A stretch of 64,000 nucleotides of DNA from Angelakisella sp. (lineage in GTDB: Bacteria; Bacillota; Clostridia; Oscillospirales; Ruminococcaceae): contig JAHHTQ010000001.1 of NCBI GenBank assembly GCA_020024555.1, positions 1-64,000 on the forward strand. Reading direction: 5' to 3'. The first letter of the stretch is position 1. Each line of letters begins with the position of its first letter. Under the pieces are notes generated by a model that was not told where the DNA came from, ran no database searches, and saw nothing but the letters and a program-made list of their open reading frames with translations. Shown here one piece after another: positions 16,947 through 25,626 of the stretch. Made by a program: the position numbers and the translations under genes.

Positions 16947-19346
16947 ATGTCATTATCTTTACAAGATTACAATATATTAAGAGAAAAGATTTTCGATAAA
17001 TTTTTAAATGGACTGAATAATAAGCAAAAAGAGGCAGTTCTTACCACAAAGGGTTCTGTGCTTATTTTGGCAGGCGCGGGCAGTGGTAAAACAACTGTTA
17101 TTATTAATCGTATAGCATTTATGCTGATGTTTGGTAATTGCGCAATGTATAGTGATACTGTGCCACAACTCAGCGACAGTGAAATAGCGATGCTAAAAGA
17201 ATGTGCGTTGAGTGGTAAGTATATGGAGGAAGTTGCAAGAATTATCGCTGTCGAAAAACCAAACCCATGGAATATACTTGCAATAACATTTACAAATAAG
17301 GCGGCGGGTGAGCTTCGTGAGAGACTACAAAAAAAGCTTGGCTGTGACGGTGAAAATGTGGCTGCGGGTACGTTTCACTCTACCTGCTCAAAGATTTTGC
17401 GTAGAGAAATTGACCGTTTGGGATATACTTCCGATTTTACTATTTATGATACAGATGACTCCTTGCGTATAATAAAGCAGTGTATGGAGGAGCTTTCCAT
17501 TGATGAAAAACGTTTTCCGCCACGCGCTTTTATCAGTCTTATTTCTTCCGCAAAAGATAATCTTACATCTTTTGAAGAAATGCAAAGTGCTTATCAAGAC
17601 GAATTTTTATATAAGGTGACAGGACAGGTTTATCAGAAGTATCAAGAAAAACTGAAAAAAGCAAACGCGCTCGATTTTGATGATATAATAGTTCTTACAG
17701 TTAAATTATTCAAAGAGTATCCCGAGGTTTTGGAAAAATACAGAAACAGATGGAAATATATAATGGTGGACGAGTATCAGGATACAAACCACACACAGTA
17801 TATGCTTGTGAGTATGCTTGCGGGAAGTCATGGCAATATTTGTGTTGTTGGTGACGATGACCAAAGTATATACAAATTCCGTGGCGCAACCATTGAGAAT
17901 ATACTTAGTTTTGAAGAACAGTTTAAGGGCACGAAGGTAATCAAATTGGAACAGAACTATCGTTGTTCGTCAAAAATACTTGATGCTGCAAATACAGTTA
18001 TTGCGCAAAATACAAAACGTAAGGCAAAGACGCTTTGGACAAAGAATGAAGATGGCGAAAATATACAGCTATATAGCGGTAATGACGATAGACGGGAGGC
18101 GCTGTTTATTGCGAATACTATCGAAAGAAATCATGCAAAGGGTATTGCCTATAACAGTCACGCAATACTTTACAGAATGAACAGTCAGTCAAATACCATT
18201 GAGCAAATGTTTATTCAAAGGGGCATACCTTATAAAATCATCGGTGGCAGAAAGTTTTTTGACCGTAAAGAGATAAAAGATATTCTTGCATATATGCAGT
18301 TAGTCAATAATAATACAGATAATTTGAGACTTACAAGAATAGTAAACGAGCCGAAACGTGGTTTGGGTGATGCGACAATAGACACCGTTGAAGAAATCAG
18401 CAATATGTTGGGACTTTCAATGCTTGAAGTAATGCTAAATGCAAGTGAATATGCGCCACTGTCAAAAAAGGCAAACGGACTTGTAGCATTTGCGCAAATG
18501 ATAAAGGATATATCGGACGAAACAGACAGTTCGACAGTGCTTGATATATTTGAAATGATACTTGAAAAGAGTGGTTATGTTACTGCATTAAAGCAAAAAA
18601 ATGACTTTGAGAGTCAAGGCAGACTTGAAAATATAGATGAGTTACGTAATACGATAGTAAAATATATTGAGGAAACAGAAGAACCAACACTATCGGGATT
18701 TTTGGAGGAAATAGCGCTGTATACCGAGCTTGATGGACTGAGCGAAGATGATGACGCTGTAACTATGATGACGCTTCACTCGGCAAAAGGTCTTGAATTC
18801 CCTTATGTATTTATTGCGGGTATGGAGGAAAATATATTTCCGGGACAGCGTTCGATAGCGAGTCTTTCGGAGCTTGAAGAAGAACGCAGACTTGCCTATG
18901 TGGGAATTACTCGCGCAAAGAAACAATTATTTATTACAACAGCGCAGCAAAGAATGTTTAACGGAAAAACAACACGCAATCCTATTTCACGTTTTGCAAA
19001 TGACATTCCAAAAGAAATTTTAGATATTAAATCAGATAATCAATATGAGTCTATGGGTAGATATGGCGGTTACAGCGGTTATGGCAGTGGCAGAACGTCT
19101 ATTCCTACATATACAATACCGACAGCGCAAAAACCAATATCCAAGCCACAGCCGAAAGCTACACCGAAAGCAGAGCCATTTGGTTTTAAAGCCGGAGACA
19201 GAATACATCACAAAACATTCGGTAACGGTAAAATTATGTCTGTTACGCCAATGGGCGCAGATAATATGGTAGAAATAGCGTTTGATACAGGCGCAACAAA
19301 GAGATTAATGACAAGTTATATAAAACTTGAACCTGCGAAAGATTAA
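16947..19346 (+). CDS. pcrA: ATP-dependent DNA helicase PcrA/UvrD
   Basis: A 799-residue SF1A helicase acting 3'-5' in nucleotide-excision repair and plasmid or fork maintenance. Motifs in order: Walker A LAGAGSGKTT (41-50), Ia ITFTNKAAGE, II VDEYQDTN, III VGDDDQSIYKFRGA, IV QNYRCS, V TLHSAKGLEFPYVF and VI VGITRAKKQL. The C-terminal ~60 residues are the PcrA-type extension (AGDRIHHKTFGNGKI) that binds RNA polymerase in homologues. There is an in-frame insertion of charged residues between motifs I and Ia (about 55-95). SD CGGAGG precedes the ATG. Confidence 0.96.
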   Translation: MSLSLQDYNILREKIFDKFLNGLNNKQKEAVLTTKGSVLILAGAGSGKTTVIINRIAFMLMFGNCAMYSDTVPQLSDSEIAMLKECALSGKYMEEVARIIAVEKPNPWNILAITFTNKAAGELRERLQKKLGCDGENVAAGTFHSTCSKILRREIDRLGYTSDFTIYDTDDSLRIIKQCMEELSIDEKRFPPRAFISLISSAKDNLTSFEEMQSAYQDEFLYKVTGQVYQKYQEKLKKANALDFDDIIVLTVKLFKEYPEVLEKYRNRWKYIMVDEYQDTNHTQYMLVSMLAGSHGNICVVGDDDQSIYKFRGATIENILSFEEQFKGTKVIKLEQNYRCSSKILDAANTVIAQNTKRKAKTLWTKNEDGENIQLYSGNDDRREALFIANTIERNHAKGIAYNSHAILYRMNSQSNTIEQMFIQRGIPYKIIGGRKFFDRKEIKDILAYMQLVNNNTDNLRLTRIVNEPKRGLGDATIDTVEEISNMLGLSMLEVMLNASEYAPLSKKANGLVAFAQMIKDISDETDSSTVLDIFEMILEKSGYVTALKQKNDFESQGRLENIDELRNTIVKYIEETEEPTLSGFLEEIALYTELDGLSEDDDAVTMMTLHSAKGLEFPYVFIAGMEENIFPGQRSIASLSELEEERRLAYVGITRAKKQLFITTAQQRMFNGKTTRNPISRFANDIPKEILDIKSDNQYESMGRYGGYSGYGSGRTSIPTYTIPTAQKPISKPQPKATPKAEPFGFKAGDRIHHKTFGNGKIMSVTPMGADNMVEIAFDTGATKRLMTSYIKLEPAKD

Positions 19347-19364
19347 TTTTAAGGGGTAAAGTTT

Positions 19365-19982
19365 ATGACAGAAAAAGAAAAATGCGCGCAAGGTTTAATT
19401 TATGACGCAAATTATGATGAAGAACTTTACAGAGACAGAATAATTTGTAAGGATAAGTGTCTTGAATTTAATTCTTTACCATTTTCACAGGCGGATAAAA
19501 AGTCAGGTATAATAAAAAATCTTTTTGGAAAAACAAAGGATAATTTTTTTATTACAGCGCCTTTTTGGTGTGACTATGGCTACAATATAGAGATAGGCGA
19601 AAATTTTTATACAAATCATAATTGTGTAATACTTGACTGCGCCAAAGTTACTTTTGGTGATAATGTTTTTATTGCTCCAAATTGTTGTTTTTCCACTGCG
19701 GGACACCCCATTGACAGTGAAAGACGAAATATGGGTTTGGAATTTGCCTATCCAATCAAAATAGGCAATAATGTGTGGATAGGCGCAAATGTAACTGTGC
19801 TTTCAAATGTCACAATAGGTGATAATGTTGTGATTGGCGCGGGAAGCGTTGTCAATAGGGACATACCTTCAAACACTGTTGCTTGCGGAAATCCCTGCCT
19901 TGTTGTCCGTGAAATTACAGAAAAAGATAAAAACAGCTATTTAGAGAGACCAAAACCGAAAACAGCGCAATATAAAAAATAA
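19365..19982 (+). CDS. Sugar O-acetyltransferase (maltose/galactoside acetyltransferase type)
   Basis: A 205-residue acetyl-CoA-dependent acetyltransferase with a left-handed beta-helix of hexapeptide repeats (IEIGENFY, VTFGDNVF, IKIGNNVW, VTIGDNVV). The catalytic His is in TAGHPID (H114). The N-terminal helical Mac domain (about 1-60) is present. The sugar acceptor is not predictable. The SD AGGGGT lies about 10 nt before the ATG, 18 nt after pcrA. Confidence 0.92.
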   Translation: MTEKEKCAQGLIYDANYDEELYRDRIICKDKCLEFNSLPFSQADKKSGIIKNLFGKTKDNFFITAPFWCDYGYNIEIGENFYTNHNCVILDCAKVTFGDNVFIAPNCCFSTAGHPIDSERRNMGLEFAYPIKIGNNVWIGANVTVLSNVTIGDNVVIGAGSVVNRDIPSNTVACGNPCLVVREITEKDKNSYLERPKPKTAQYKK

Positions 19983-19995
19983 AAAGAGGTAGAAT

Positions 19996-20616
19996 ATGCT
20001 AAAAGTTGAAAATTTGGAAGCAATGAATTTTATGAATGCCATACGTGGCGCAAGAAATCCTATGAACAGTTGGGCAAAGCTTGATAGCCATATTAACGAA
20101 AACGGTGAGTTTGTCTTGGGAGAAAATGATAAAAATTTGTTAGTGCGTCTATGCCGTTCAGGCAGTGACCACCGAAAATTTATGAGACAGATTTTTGTTA
20201 CAATGGATATAACAGCGCCGCTTTATTGGTGGAAAGAATTTGATACATATAAAGTGGCAACTGTCGCAAATTCTACGAGTACTATGCACAAAATTCACAG
20301 TCAGCCATTCAAGTTGGAACATTTCAGTTGTGATAAATTAAATGAAAAATCACTCGAAAAATTTAAAAATTATATGGAGTATCTGGAAGAACTCAGACAA
20401 AAATTTGTTGAGACAAAGGATAAGGCTGTTTGGTATGAACTTATACAAATGTTGCCTACAAATTATAATCAAATGAGAACTTGCACAATGAATTACGAAA
20501 CACTTATTAATATGTATAATGCTCGTAAAAATCATAAATTGGACGAGTGGCACATACTTTGTGATGCTATAAAAACCTTACCTTATGCAAAGGAACTTAT
20601 ACTAATGGAGGAATGA
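19996..20616 (+). CDS. ThyX-like protein of unknown activity
   Basis: A 206-residue protein. A central block (DHRKFMRQIFVTMDITAPLY followed by WWKEFDTYKVATVANS and STMHK) recalls the place where FAD-dependent thymidylate synthase ThyX has its RHR...S motif, but RHR itself is missing. A second conserved-looking block is YNQMRTCTMNYETL and HKLDEWH near the C-terminus. I recall similar proteins in Firmicutes and their phages without a fixed function. It lies directly before tmk (6-nt gap), which supports a link to dTMP metabolism. SD AAAGAGG precedes the ATG. Relation to ThyX is inference. Confidence 0.6.
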   Translation: MLKVENLEAMNFMNAIRGARNPMNSWAKLDSHINENGEFVLGENDKNLLVRLCRSGSDHRKFMRQIFVTMDITAPLYWWKEFDTYKVATVANSTSTMHKIHSQPFKLEHFSCDKLNEKSLEKFKNYMEYLEELRQKFVETKDKAVWYELIQMLPTNYNQMRTCTMNYETLINMYNARKNHKLDEWHILCDAIKTLPYAKELILMEE

Positions 20617-20622
20617 GTATTT

Positions 20623-21279
20623 ATGGGAAAGTTAATAGTAATAGAGGGTTTGGACGGAAGCGGAAAAGCAACGCAGACAGATATGTTATATAATAGATTG
20701 CTGGCTAATAATACTCCTTGTAAAAAAATAAGTTTCCCAAATTACGAAGAAGACACATCGGCGCTTATAAAAATGTACTTAGCCGGCGGACTGGGGTCTC
20801 TTTCCGATGTCGGCGCATACGGGGCGTCACTGTTTTATACAGTTGACAGATACGGAAGTTATCTTAAAAATTGGAAAATGGATTATGATGAAGGAAAAGT
20901 TATCCTGTGCGACAGATATACAACGTCAAATATTCCTCATCAGATGTCAAAACTACCTGAAAATGAGTGGGCAGATTTCATTGACTGGCTTTATGATTTG
21001 GAATTTAAAAAAGTAGGTATTCCAAAGCCCAATCAAGTAATATATCTCGATGTTTTGCCGGAAGTTTCAAAGAAATTGTTATCAAAAAGATATGAAAACG
21101 ATGAGGGAAAAAGAGACATACACGAGGCAGATTTTGAATATTTGTTAAAATGCAGAAAAGCGGCAATGTATGGAGCAGAAAAACTAAACTGGAAAGTAAT
21201 ATCGTGCTGTAATGGTGATACAATAAAGCCTATTGAAGAAATAGCAGAAAATATATTTAGCAGTATAACAGTATTATGA
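20623..21279 (+). CDS. tmk: Thymidylate kinase
   Basis: Phosphorylates dTMP to dTDP. The 218-residue protein has the P-loop GLDGSGKATQ (9-18), the DR-type motif CDRYTTSN and a lid region around SKKLLSKRYENDEGKRD. The longer spacing between P-loop and DRY differs from E. coli Tmk but fits a known bacterial dTMP-kinase-like subgroup. SD GGAGG overlaps the end of the upstream gene, indicating co-transcription with the ThyX-like gene. Confidence 0.9.
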   Translation: MGKLIVIEGLDGSGKATQTDMLYNRLLANNTPCKKISFPNYEEDTSALIKMYLAGGLGSLSDVGAYGASLFYTVDRYGSYLKNWKMDYDEGKVILCDRYTTSNIPHQMSKLPENEWADFIDWLYDLEFKKVGIPKPNQVIYLDVLPEVSKKLLSKRYENDEGKRDIHEADFEYLLKCRKAAMYGAEKLNWKVISCCNGDTIKPIEEIAENIFSSITVL

Positions 21280-21316
21280 GAAAGCTATCGATACAAAAAA
21301 AGGAGATGTTATAAAA

Positions 21317-21856
21317 ATGTACAGTAAGTTTTTTGAAGAAATCAAGTTTCCGTATAATGCTCATACAGACAGTACAGTCAATATTGAAATACTTATAAAC
21401 CACAGTGGAAAAAAGCTTACTAAGAAAAGGGGCGCAATGCGTCAGTTTGAAAAGAATTTTCCGCTTTGGCAGTATGAAGATATTGTTGAAAAGAACATTG
21501 ACACAGCTTTTGAAATAGAAAAACAATGGCAAAGTATAAATACAGTTACAGATGAAGAAAGAAAGTTTGTAATTGAAATATTCAGAAAATTACATAATAA
21601 AAGTGATGTTAATTTCTATGGGATAATACTTAACGACGGGAATAATAATGTTGGATACAGTATCTCGGCGCAGTTATCGGAAGATACAGCGGTTATTTTG
21701 GTGCTAAGGACAGTTACAGAAGTTTCAGGACTTGTTCCAATGCTATACAGAGAAACAGCAAGAGCATTATTTCAGCACATACCACAGCTGCAAAATATAG
21801 ATATGGGTGCCGGAGGCAGCGCCATTGATATACAAAACAGAAATTCATATTTATAA
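21317..21856 (+). CDS. Protein of unknown function
   Basis: A 179-residue soluble protein without signal or membrane segment. ATG 21317 follows AAAGGAG at 21299-21305. It ends with a Gly-rich segment (NIDMGAGGSAIDIQ). The arrangement of VNFYGIILNDGNNNVGYSIS followed by a helix weakly recalls acyltransferase folds, but I see no diagnostic motif. It is the last gene of the pcrA-tmk run and precedes a terminator. Confidence 0.7.
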   Translation: MYSKFFEEIKFPYNAHTDSTVNIEILINHSGKKLTKKRGAMRQFEKNFPLWQYEDIVEKNIDTAFEIEKQWQSINTVTDEERKFVIEIFRKLHNKSDVNFYGIILNDGNNNVGYSISAQLSEDTAVILVLRTVTEVSGLVPMLYRETARALFQHIPQLQNIDMGAGGSAIDIQNRNSYL

Positions 21857-21869
21857 TAAAAGTTTTTAT

Positions 21870-21906
21870 AAAAGTTGTTGCATTCGCAATGACTTTTTTC
21901 TTTTTT
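21870..21906 (+). terminator. Terminator of the pcrA-tmk gene run
   Basis: A 12-bp stem with two G-U pairs (21870-21881 with 21886-21897), ATTC-type loop and a T6 run. Confidence 0.85.
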
Positions 21907-22104
21907 ATATCTTTCCGGAAGGCTGATATATTCTATTTTCTATGATATAAAACATACGTGTGCAAATATTTATTTAAAAAAGAGAAATGTGAAAAATAAA
22001 GAAGAATACAGAAAGATTTTTTTGATAATAAAAAAGCCGATGATAAATCTTTGCATAGTACATACTATTGAAAAATTGATTAGAATTTGTGGAGGTAAAA
22101 AACT

Positions 22105-22125
22105 ATGTTTATAATACTAAAATAA
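22105..22125 (+). CDS. Possible leader peptide or vestigial gene start (MFIILK)
   Basis: A strong SD, GTGGAGG (22089-22095), is 9 nt before ATG TTT ATA ATA CTA AAA TAA. The stop lies inside the left arm of a perfect 14-bp inverted repeat. Either a leader peptide with a hairpin behind it or the start of a deleted gene. Too short to judge by coding content. Confidence 0.35.
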   Translation: MFIILK

Positions 22126-22153
22126 TTAAATAGATTTTATATTTAATTATTTT
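22119..22153. promoter_or_regulatory. Perfect 14-bp AT-rich palindrome
   Basis: AAAATAATTAAATA (22119-22132) is repeated inverted at 22140-22153 around a 7-nt loop. It overlaps the end of the six-codon ORF. It could be an attenuator-like hairpin or a small-element scar. Confidence 0.6.
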
Positions 22154-22166
22154 GGCTTTTGAGCGA

Positions 22167-22195
22167 TTTACAATTATTATTTATTGTGATACAAT
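22167..22195 (+). promoter_or_regulatory. Promoter of the nucleosidase gene
   Basis: TTTACA (22167-22172), 17-nt spacer, TACAAT (22190-22195). A GTGATA/TATCAC inverted repeat overlaps the -10 and could bind a regulator. Confidence 0.65.
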
Positions 22196-22233
22196 GATAT
22201 CACTATTTATAATTGTTAGGAGAATAATACACT

Positions 22234-22911
22234 ATGTTAAATATCGGTATGATAGTTGCGGTAGAAATACAATCAGTAATAAAGAAATATTCAGATAACA
22301 TTGAAGAAATACATATTTCAGGTTATGATGTCAAGAAGGTTATTACAGATAAATATAATTTGTTTATTGTACGTTCAGGCGCCGGTGAAATAGCGGCGGC
22401 GGCAACAACACAATTTTTAATAACAAATTTCGGTGTTGAGTATATAGTAAATTTTGGTGTTGTAGGTGGGCTTACAGAAGAAATGTCTACAACAAAGACT
22501 TGTATAGTAGAAAAAGTAGTTCACTATGATTTTGATACGTCAACTGTTGACAACTGTGAAGTAGGCAGATATATAGATTATCCAAGCGTTTATTTGCCAA
22601 CATCAACAGAGCTTATGGAAAAAGCGCTTGCTGTGTGTCCGACACTTAAAAAAGTAATATGCGCATCGGGTGATAAATTTATAGCCGACAGAGCGAAAAA
22701 AGAGGAGCTTAACAAGATATACAATGCTGATATTTGTGAAATGGAAGCGGCGGCAATAGTGCTTACCTGTGACAGAAACAATGTTCCTTGTCTGCTTATA
22801 AAGTGCATATCTGACGGAATAAGCGGTGGAGCGGAAGAATTTTTGAAAGAAGTAAACAATTCAGCCGATATATGCCTTGAAATAACAGATAAAATATTAA
22901 ACAGCATATAA
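22234..22911 (+). CDS. 5'-methylthioadenosine/S-adenosylhomocysteine nucleosidase-like protein
   Basis: A 225-residue nucleoside phosphorylase/hydrolase-fold (PNP_UDP_1) protein. Visible are the GMIVAVE N-terminus, NFGVVGG, the SGDKFI segment and EMEAAA, the ribose-binding signature of MTAN. The acidic catalytic loop reads ISDGISGG instead of the usual SDxAD, so the Asp is kept but its surroundings differ. MTA/SAH hydrolysis is the best guess; another nucleoside is possible. ATG follows TTAGGAG. Confidence 0.85.
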   Translation: MLNIGMIVAVEIQSVIKKYSDNIEEIHISGYDVKKVITDKYNLFIVRSGAGEIAAAATTQFLITNFGVEYIVNFGVVGGLTEEMSTTKTCIVEKVVHYDFDTSTVDNCEVGRYIDYPSVYLPTSTELMEKALAVCPTLKKVICASGDKFIADRAKKEELNKIYNADICEMEAAAIVLTCDRNNVPCLLIKCISDGISGGAEEFLKEVNNSADICLEITDKILNSI

Positions 22912-22996
22912 AATTTATATTATTGAAAGACAAATATTTAAAGCGAAATTTGTCAAAAAATATTATTTTTTTATAATAATAAAAGGGGGTAATGCT

Positions 22997-23347
22997 ATGA
23001 CACGTCAAGAAATAGTAAAAGATTTATTCAAGAAAACAATTTTGCCATTCATTATTGTACTGTGTCTGTTTTTATTCTTTAAAAGTACATTTACCCAAAA
23101 TGGCAATACGGAGTATTTTTATGTATGGTTATGCTGTGGAATACCATTCGGTATTCGCCGTATGTTTGTGTGGCTTGTGCCACATGGCTATGATTTAGGA
23201 AGTACAGTAGGGATTATCGCGCTTAATTTTATTGTCGGTGGTATAATCGGTATATTTATTTTAGCGTGGCGTCTTTGTGTTGCTGTATGGTATATTCCTT
23301 TAACAGTATATAGATTTATTAATATAAATAAAATTTCAGAAATATAA
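22997..23347 (+). CDS. Small membrane protein (DUF6050-like)
   Basis: A 116-residue protein with about three hydrophobic segments (15-32, ~40-58, ~70-100) and a conserved-looking PFGIRRMF turn between them. It resembles a family I recall as DUF6050, function unknown. The SD AAAGGGGG is 6-8 nt upstream of the ATG. It is followed by a very strong bidirectional terminator. Confidence 0.75.
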   Translation: MTRQEIVKDLFKKTILPFIIVLCLFLFFKSTFTQNGNTEYFYVWLCCGIPFGIRRMFVWLVPHGYDLGSTVGIIALNFIVGGIIGIFILAWRLCVAVWYIPLTVYRFININKISEI

Positions 23348-23349
23348 TT

Positions 23350-23397
23350 AAATCATAAAAACGGTATGGCTATAAAGCTATACCGTTTTTATGATTT
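23350..23397. terminator. Bidirectional terminator, 22-bp stem
   Basis: Arms 23350-23371 and 23376-23397 pair over 22 bp with one G-U and a 4-nt loop. T- and A-rich arms let it end both the plus-strand membrane protein and the minus-strand DUF4097 gene. Confidence 0.9.
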
Positions 23398-23398
23398 A

Positions 23399-24289
23399 TC
23401 ATTGAATTTTATTTATTGTAAAGCTACCGCTTACCGTTTCTGCGTCTATTTCGCTTTTGCCGTTTTTGTATATTTGTTGGTTTTTGTTGGTTGTGCCTTC
23501 AAATTGTGATGTAAACTTTCCGCTTATTGTTTCAAAATCTGCTGTAAAACCTTCATTTTCAGGAATATTTATTGTTATACTTCCGCTTACGCTATTTGTA
23601 TTAATACTGTTCGGACAAATTGTGGAGTGAATGATTGTTTTACCCGAAACACTTTTTGAATCTATCTCATTGAAAGCGCCGTTAATATCTATTTTACTGC
23701 TAACGGTTTCCACATCACAATAATTTGCATTTGTATTTACAATGTTAATGCGACCACTTACTGTTTCTACATCAAGCGTATCTGTGTTTATATCTTTAAT
23801 GTTAATTGTAGGGGAAACAGTTTCAAGGTCAAGCAAAATCAGATTTTTATCTTTTGGAATTTTAACGGTTAATGTTTTATCATTAAAATTTCTGAAACCA
23901 AAGTAATAGTTTATTCTTTTATGAAAAATGATATGCAAATCGTTATTTTTTACTGTATACAGTAATTTATTATCATTATAAATATTACCTGTCTCGCTGA
24001 TTTCTATTGTGTTTTTGTCATGCGTTTCCACGTTTACTTCGCCCTTTGTCCACTCAATATATATATTATTGATATTATCGGCGGGAATAGTTGCATCTCC
24101 TTCGTTGTAACCGGCAAAGTTGTTATTGTTATAACTGTAATTGTGGTCATAATCATTAAAATAGTAAATTAAATCATATAAGCCATGTCCATAGCTAAAC
24201 CCACGTATACCGAAAATAACAATGGACAATAAAAATACAACAAGCAGTGAGTATATAACGATTTTAGTTATAAGTAAATTTTTATTCAT
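23399..24289 (-). CDS. DUF4097-type beta-repeat envelope protein
   Basis: A 296-residue protein with one N-terminal membrane anchor (about 8-30). A long region of short beta repeats follows, with recurring VETVSGRI, VETVSSKI, KSVSGKTI, NSVSGSIT and ETVSGSFT units, typical of DUF4097 adhesin-like proteins. It lies downstream of a HAAS-domain protein and a PadR regulator, the standard arrangement of this envelope module in Firmicutes. Function is uncharacterised; an envelope-stress role is inferred from the module. Confidence 0.88.
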   Translation of the reverse strand: MNKNLLITKIVIYSLLVVFLLSIVIFGIRGFSYGHGLYDLIYYFNDYDHNYSYNNNNFAGYNEGDATIPADNINNIYIEWTKGEVNVETHDKNTIEISETGNIYNDNKLLYTVKNNDLHIIFHKRINYYFGFRNFNDKTLTVKIPKDKNLILLDLETVSPTINIKDINTDTLDVETVSGRINIVNTNANYCDVETVSSKIDINGAFNEIDSKSVSGKTIIHSTICPNSINTNSVSGSITINIPENEGFTADFETISGKFTSQFEGTTNKNQQIYKNGKSEIDAETVSGSFTINKIQ

Positions 24290-24291
24290 AA

Positions 24292-24945
24292 TTATTTAGC
24301 TCCTTTTAATTGAAATAGACATTTTATAATTTCCTTTACAGCAGCCATTATCAAGAATATTACCCAAGTAATATACCAGGCATGGGTAATAAAGCTGACA
24401 ACAAAGTATATTGCGATAGACAGTATAGATACAGCGTTTGATATGGATTTATACATTTGATAGTTATTTTTGTTTACATATTGCCATTCTTTAAAGTCCT
24501 CTACCGTACTGTTGTTTTCTTTCAAATATTTTGGTTTTGTCATATCATTAAATATTAACATTGCTGTTGCAATACCTATAAATACAAACAGCAAAATAAC
24601 ACCCACTTCGTCTTGCAAAAATAATATAGGAACTATACATACGATATACAAAAATATTGCAACAGAAGTAAGTATAGCGGAACGTTGTTTATATTTTTGC
24701 ATTTCGGCATTATTGTTATTCTGTGAATTTTCTGAATAATCCATATTATATATCAGTTTACTTACATCGCCTATACTGTTTATTACTATTTTATAAGCTG
24801 TGCTTTCGTCTTGTCCCGCGCTTATTAGGTCTTGGAATTTGTCAAGTGAGTTTTGTGTGATTTCTTCTTTTAATTCTGCCGTTTCTTGATTGAGTTCAAA
24901 ATTTTTAAAAAGGGCATCTACATAGCTTCTTATATTGTTTTCCAT
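24292..24945 (-). CDS. HAAS (DUF1700) domain membrane protein
   Basis: A 217-residue protein with an N-terminal helical HAAS domain (about 1-70, ELKEEITQNSLDKFQDLISAG and a following IGD). Four membrane segments follow in two pairs. HAAS proteins are partners of PadR regulators. Its stop is 2 nt before the DUF4097 start, and PadR precedes it, so the three genes form an operon. Confidence 0.9.
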   Translation of the reverse strand: MENNIRSYVDALFKNFELNQETAELKEEITQNSLDKFQDLISAGQDESTAYKIVINSIGDVSKLIYNMDYSENSQNNNNAEMQKYKQRSAILTSVAIFLYIVCIVPILFLQDEVGVILLFVFIGIATAMLIFNDMTKPKYLKENNSTVEDFKEWQYVNKNNYQMYKSISNAVSILSIAIYFVVSFITHAWYITWVIFLIMAAVKEIIKCLFQLKGAK

Positions 24946-24979
24946 TTAAATTTCCTCCATTAAGTATAATATAAATATT

Positions 24980-25303
24980 TTATTTAATCATTTCATCAAT
25001 CAATTCTTTTGTAGTTTGCCATTCTTTACATAATTGATGAAAAGTTATTTTTCCCGTTTCCGTAATGGAATAGTATTTTCTTCTTGCCCCTGTGCCTTCA
25101 TCACCCCAATACGAAATAATATAGCCCATCTGTTCCAAACGTTTAAACGCTGTGTATAATGTAGCTTCTTTAAGTTCATAGGCATTGTTTGATATCCGCT
25201 GAATAGCTTTGTTTATTTCATAGCCATAACTGTCACTTTTAATTAACTGCGCAAGAATAATGGTATCCGTATGACCTCGCAATAGGTCTGCTGTTATTGA
25301 CAA
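24980..25303 (-). CDS. PadR family transcriptional regulator
   Basis: A roughly 107-residue winged-helix repressor. Features are LLRGHTDTIILAQLIKSDSYGYEI at the N-terminus, EATLYTAFKRLEQMGYI as recognition helix and turn, and the wing RRKYYSITETG. I chose TTG 25303 because AAAGGTGG lies 8 nt upstream; the GTG codons at 25315 and 25312 overlap that SD. It probably represses its own operon with the HAAS and DUF4097 genes. Confidence 0.92.
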   Translation of the reverse strand: MSITADLLRGHTDTIILAQLIKSDSYGYEINKAIQRISNNAYELKEATLYTAFKRLEQMGYIISYWGDEGTGARRKYYSITETGKITFHQLCKEWQTTKELIDEMIK

Positions 25304-25320
25304 ACAAAACACCACCTTTC

Positions 25321-25346
25321 TTTATTTTTATTTTTATTTTTATTTT
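25321..25346. repeat. TTTTTA tandem repeat upstream of the PadR SD
   Basis: Three full TTTTTA units plus partial units directly upstream of the SD of the PadR gene. Such simple tracts can change length. Confidence 0.7.
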
Positions 25347-25466
25347 GAATTTTTTATACCCTTTTTAAAATAATATTGCCACATACGCTGTTTATATTAA
25401 TATATTTTGGCAAAAATTACTTATGATGTTTGTATACTGTAAACATTGTTTGAGTTGATTTGTTTG

Positions 25467-25602
25467 TTAATATACTGAGTTTTGGTATTGTCTGTTTTTT
25501 AAAAGGTTATTGTATTTATCAATTAGATTTTCTGCGACTTCTCCTTTTAGTTCAAATTTTTCCGGCAATATTGTCGATATGGTTTTTGTTTTTTTATTTC
25601 AT
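25467..25602 (-). pseudogene. Small gene disrupted by one base
   Basis: On the minus strand GGAGG (25611-25615) is 8 nt before ATG 25602. The frame stops at codon 3 (ATG AAA TAA). Removing that single T gives an uninterrupted 44-residue protein with KTISTILPEKFELKGEVAENL and IDKYNNLLKNRQYQ, ending at TAA 25467-25469. Residue use is protein-like. The size, helical character and an autoregulation-like operator recall small antitoxins, but no family was recognised. A sequencing error is an alternative to true decay. Confidence 0.6.
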
Positions 25603-25626
25603 AAAATTTTCCTCCATAATTTATAT

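Larger units (their letters stand above)
21857..22233. other. Intergenic region with terminator, mini-ORF and palindrome
   Basis: No full gene seen. It holds a terminator (21870-21906), a SD with a six-codon ORF (22091-22125), a perfect 14-bp palindrome (22119-22153) and the promoter of the nucleosidase gene (22167-22195). Confidence 0.8.

Noticed and set aside
19996..20616. Prophage fragment, because of a phage-type protein
   Set aside because: No integrase, structural or lysis genes nearby; the neighbours pcrA, maa-like and tmk are chromosomal.
25321..25346. CRISPR-like short repeat
   Set aside because: Only a TTTTTA simple tract without spacers; no CRISPR array was seen anywhere in the window.
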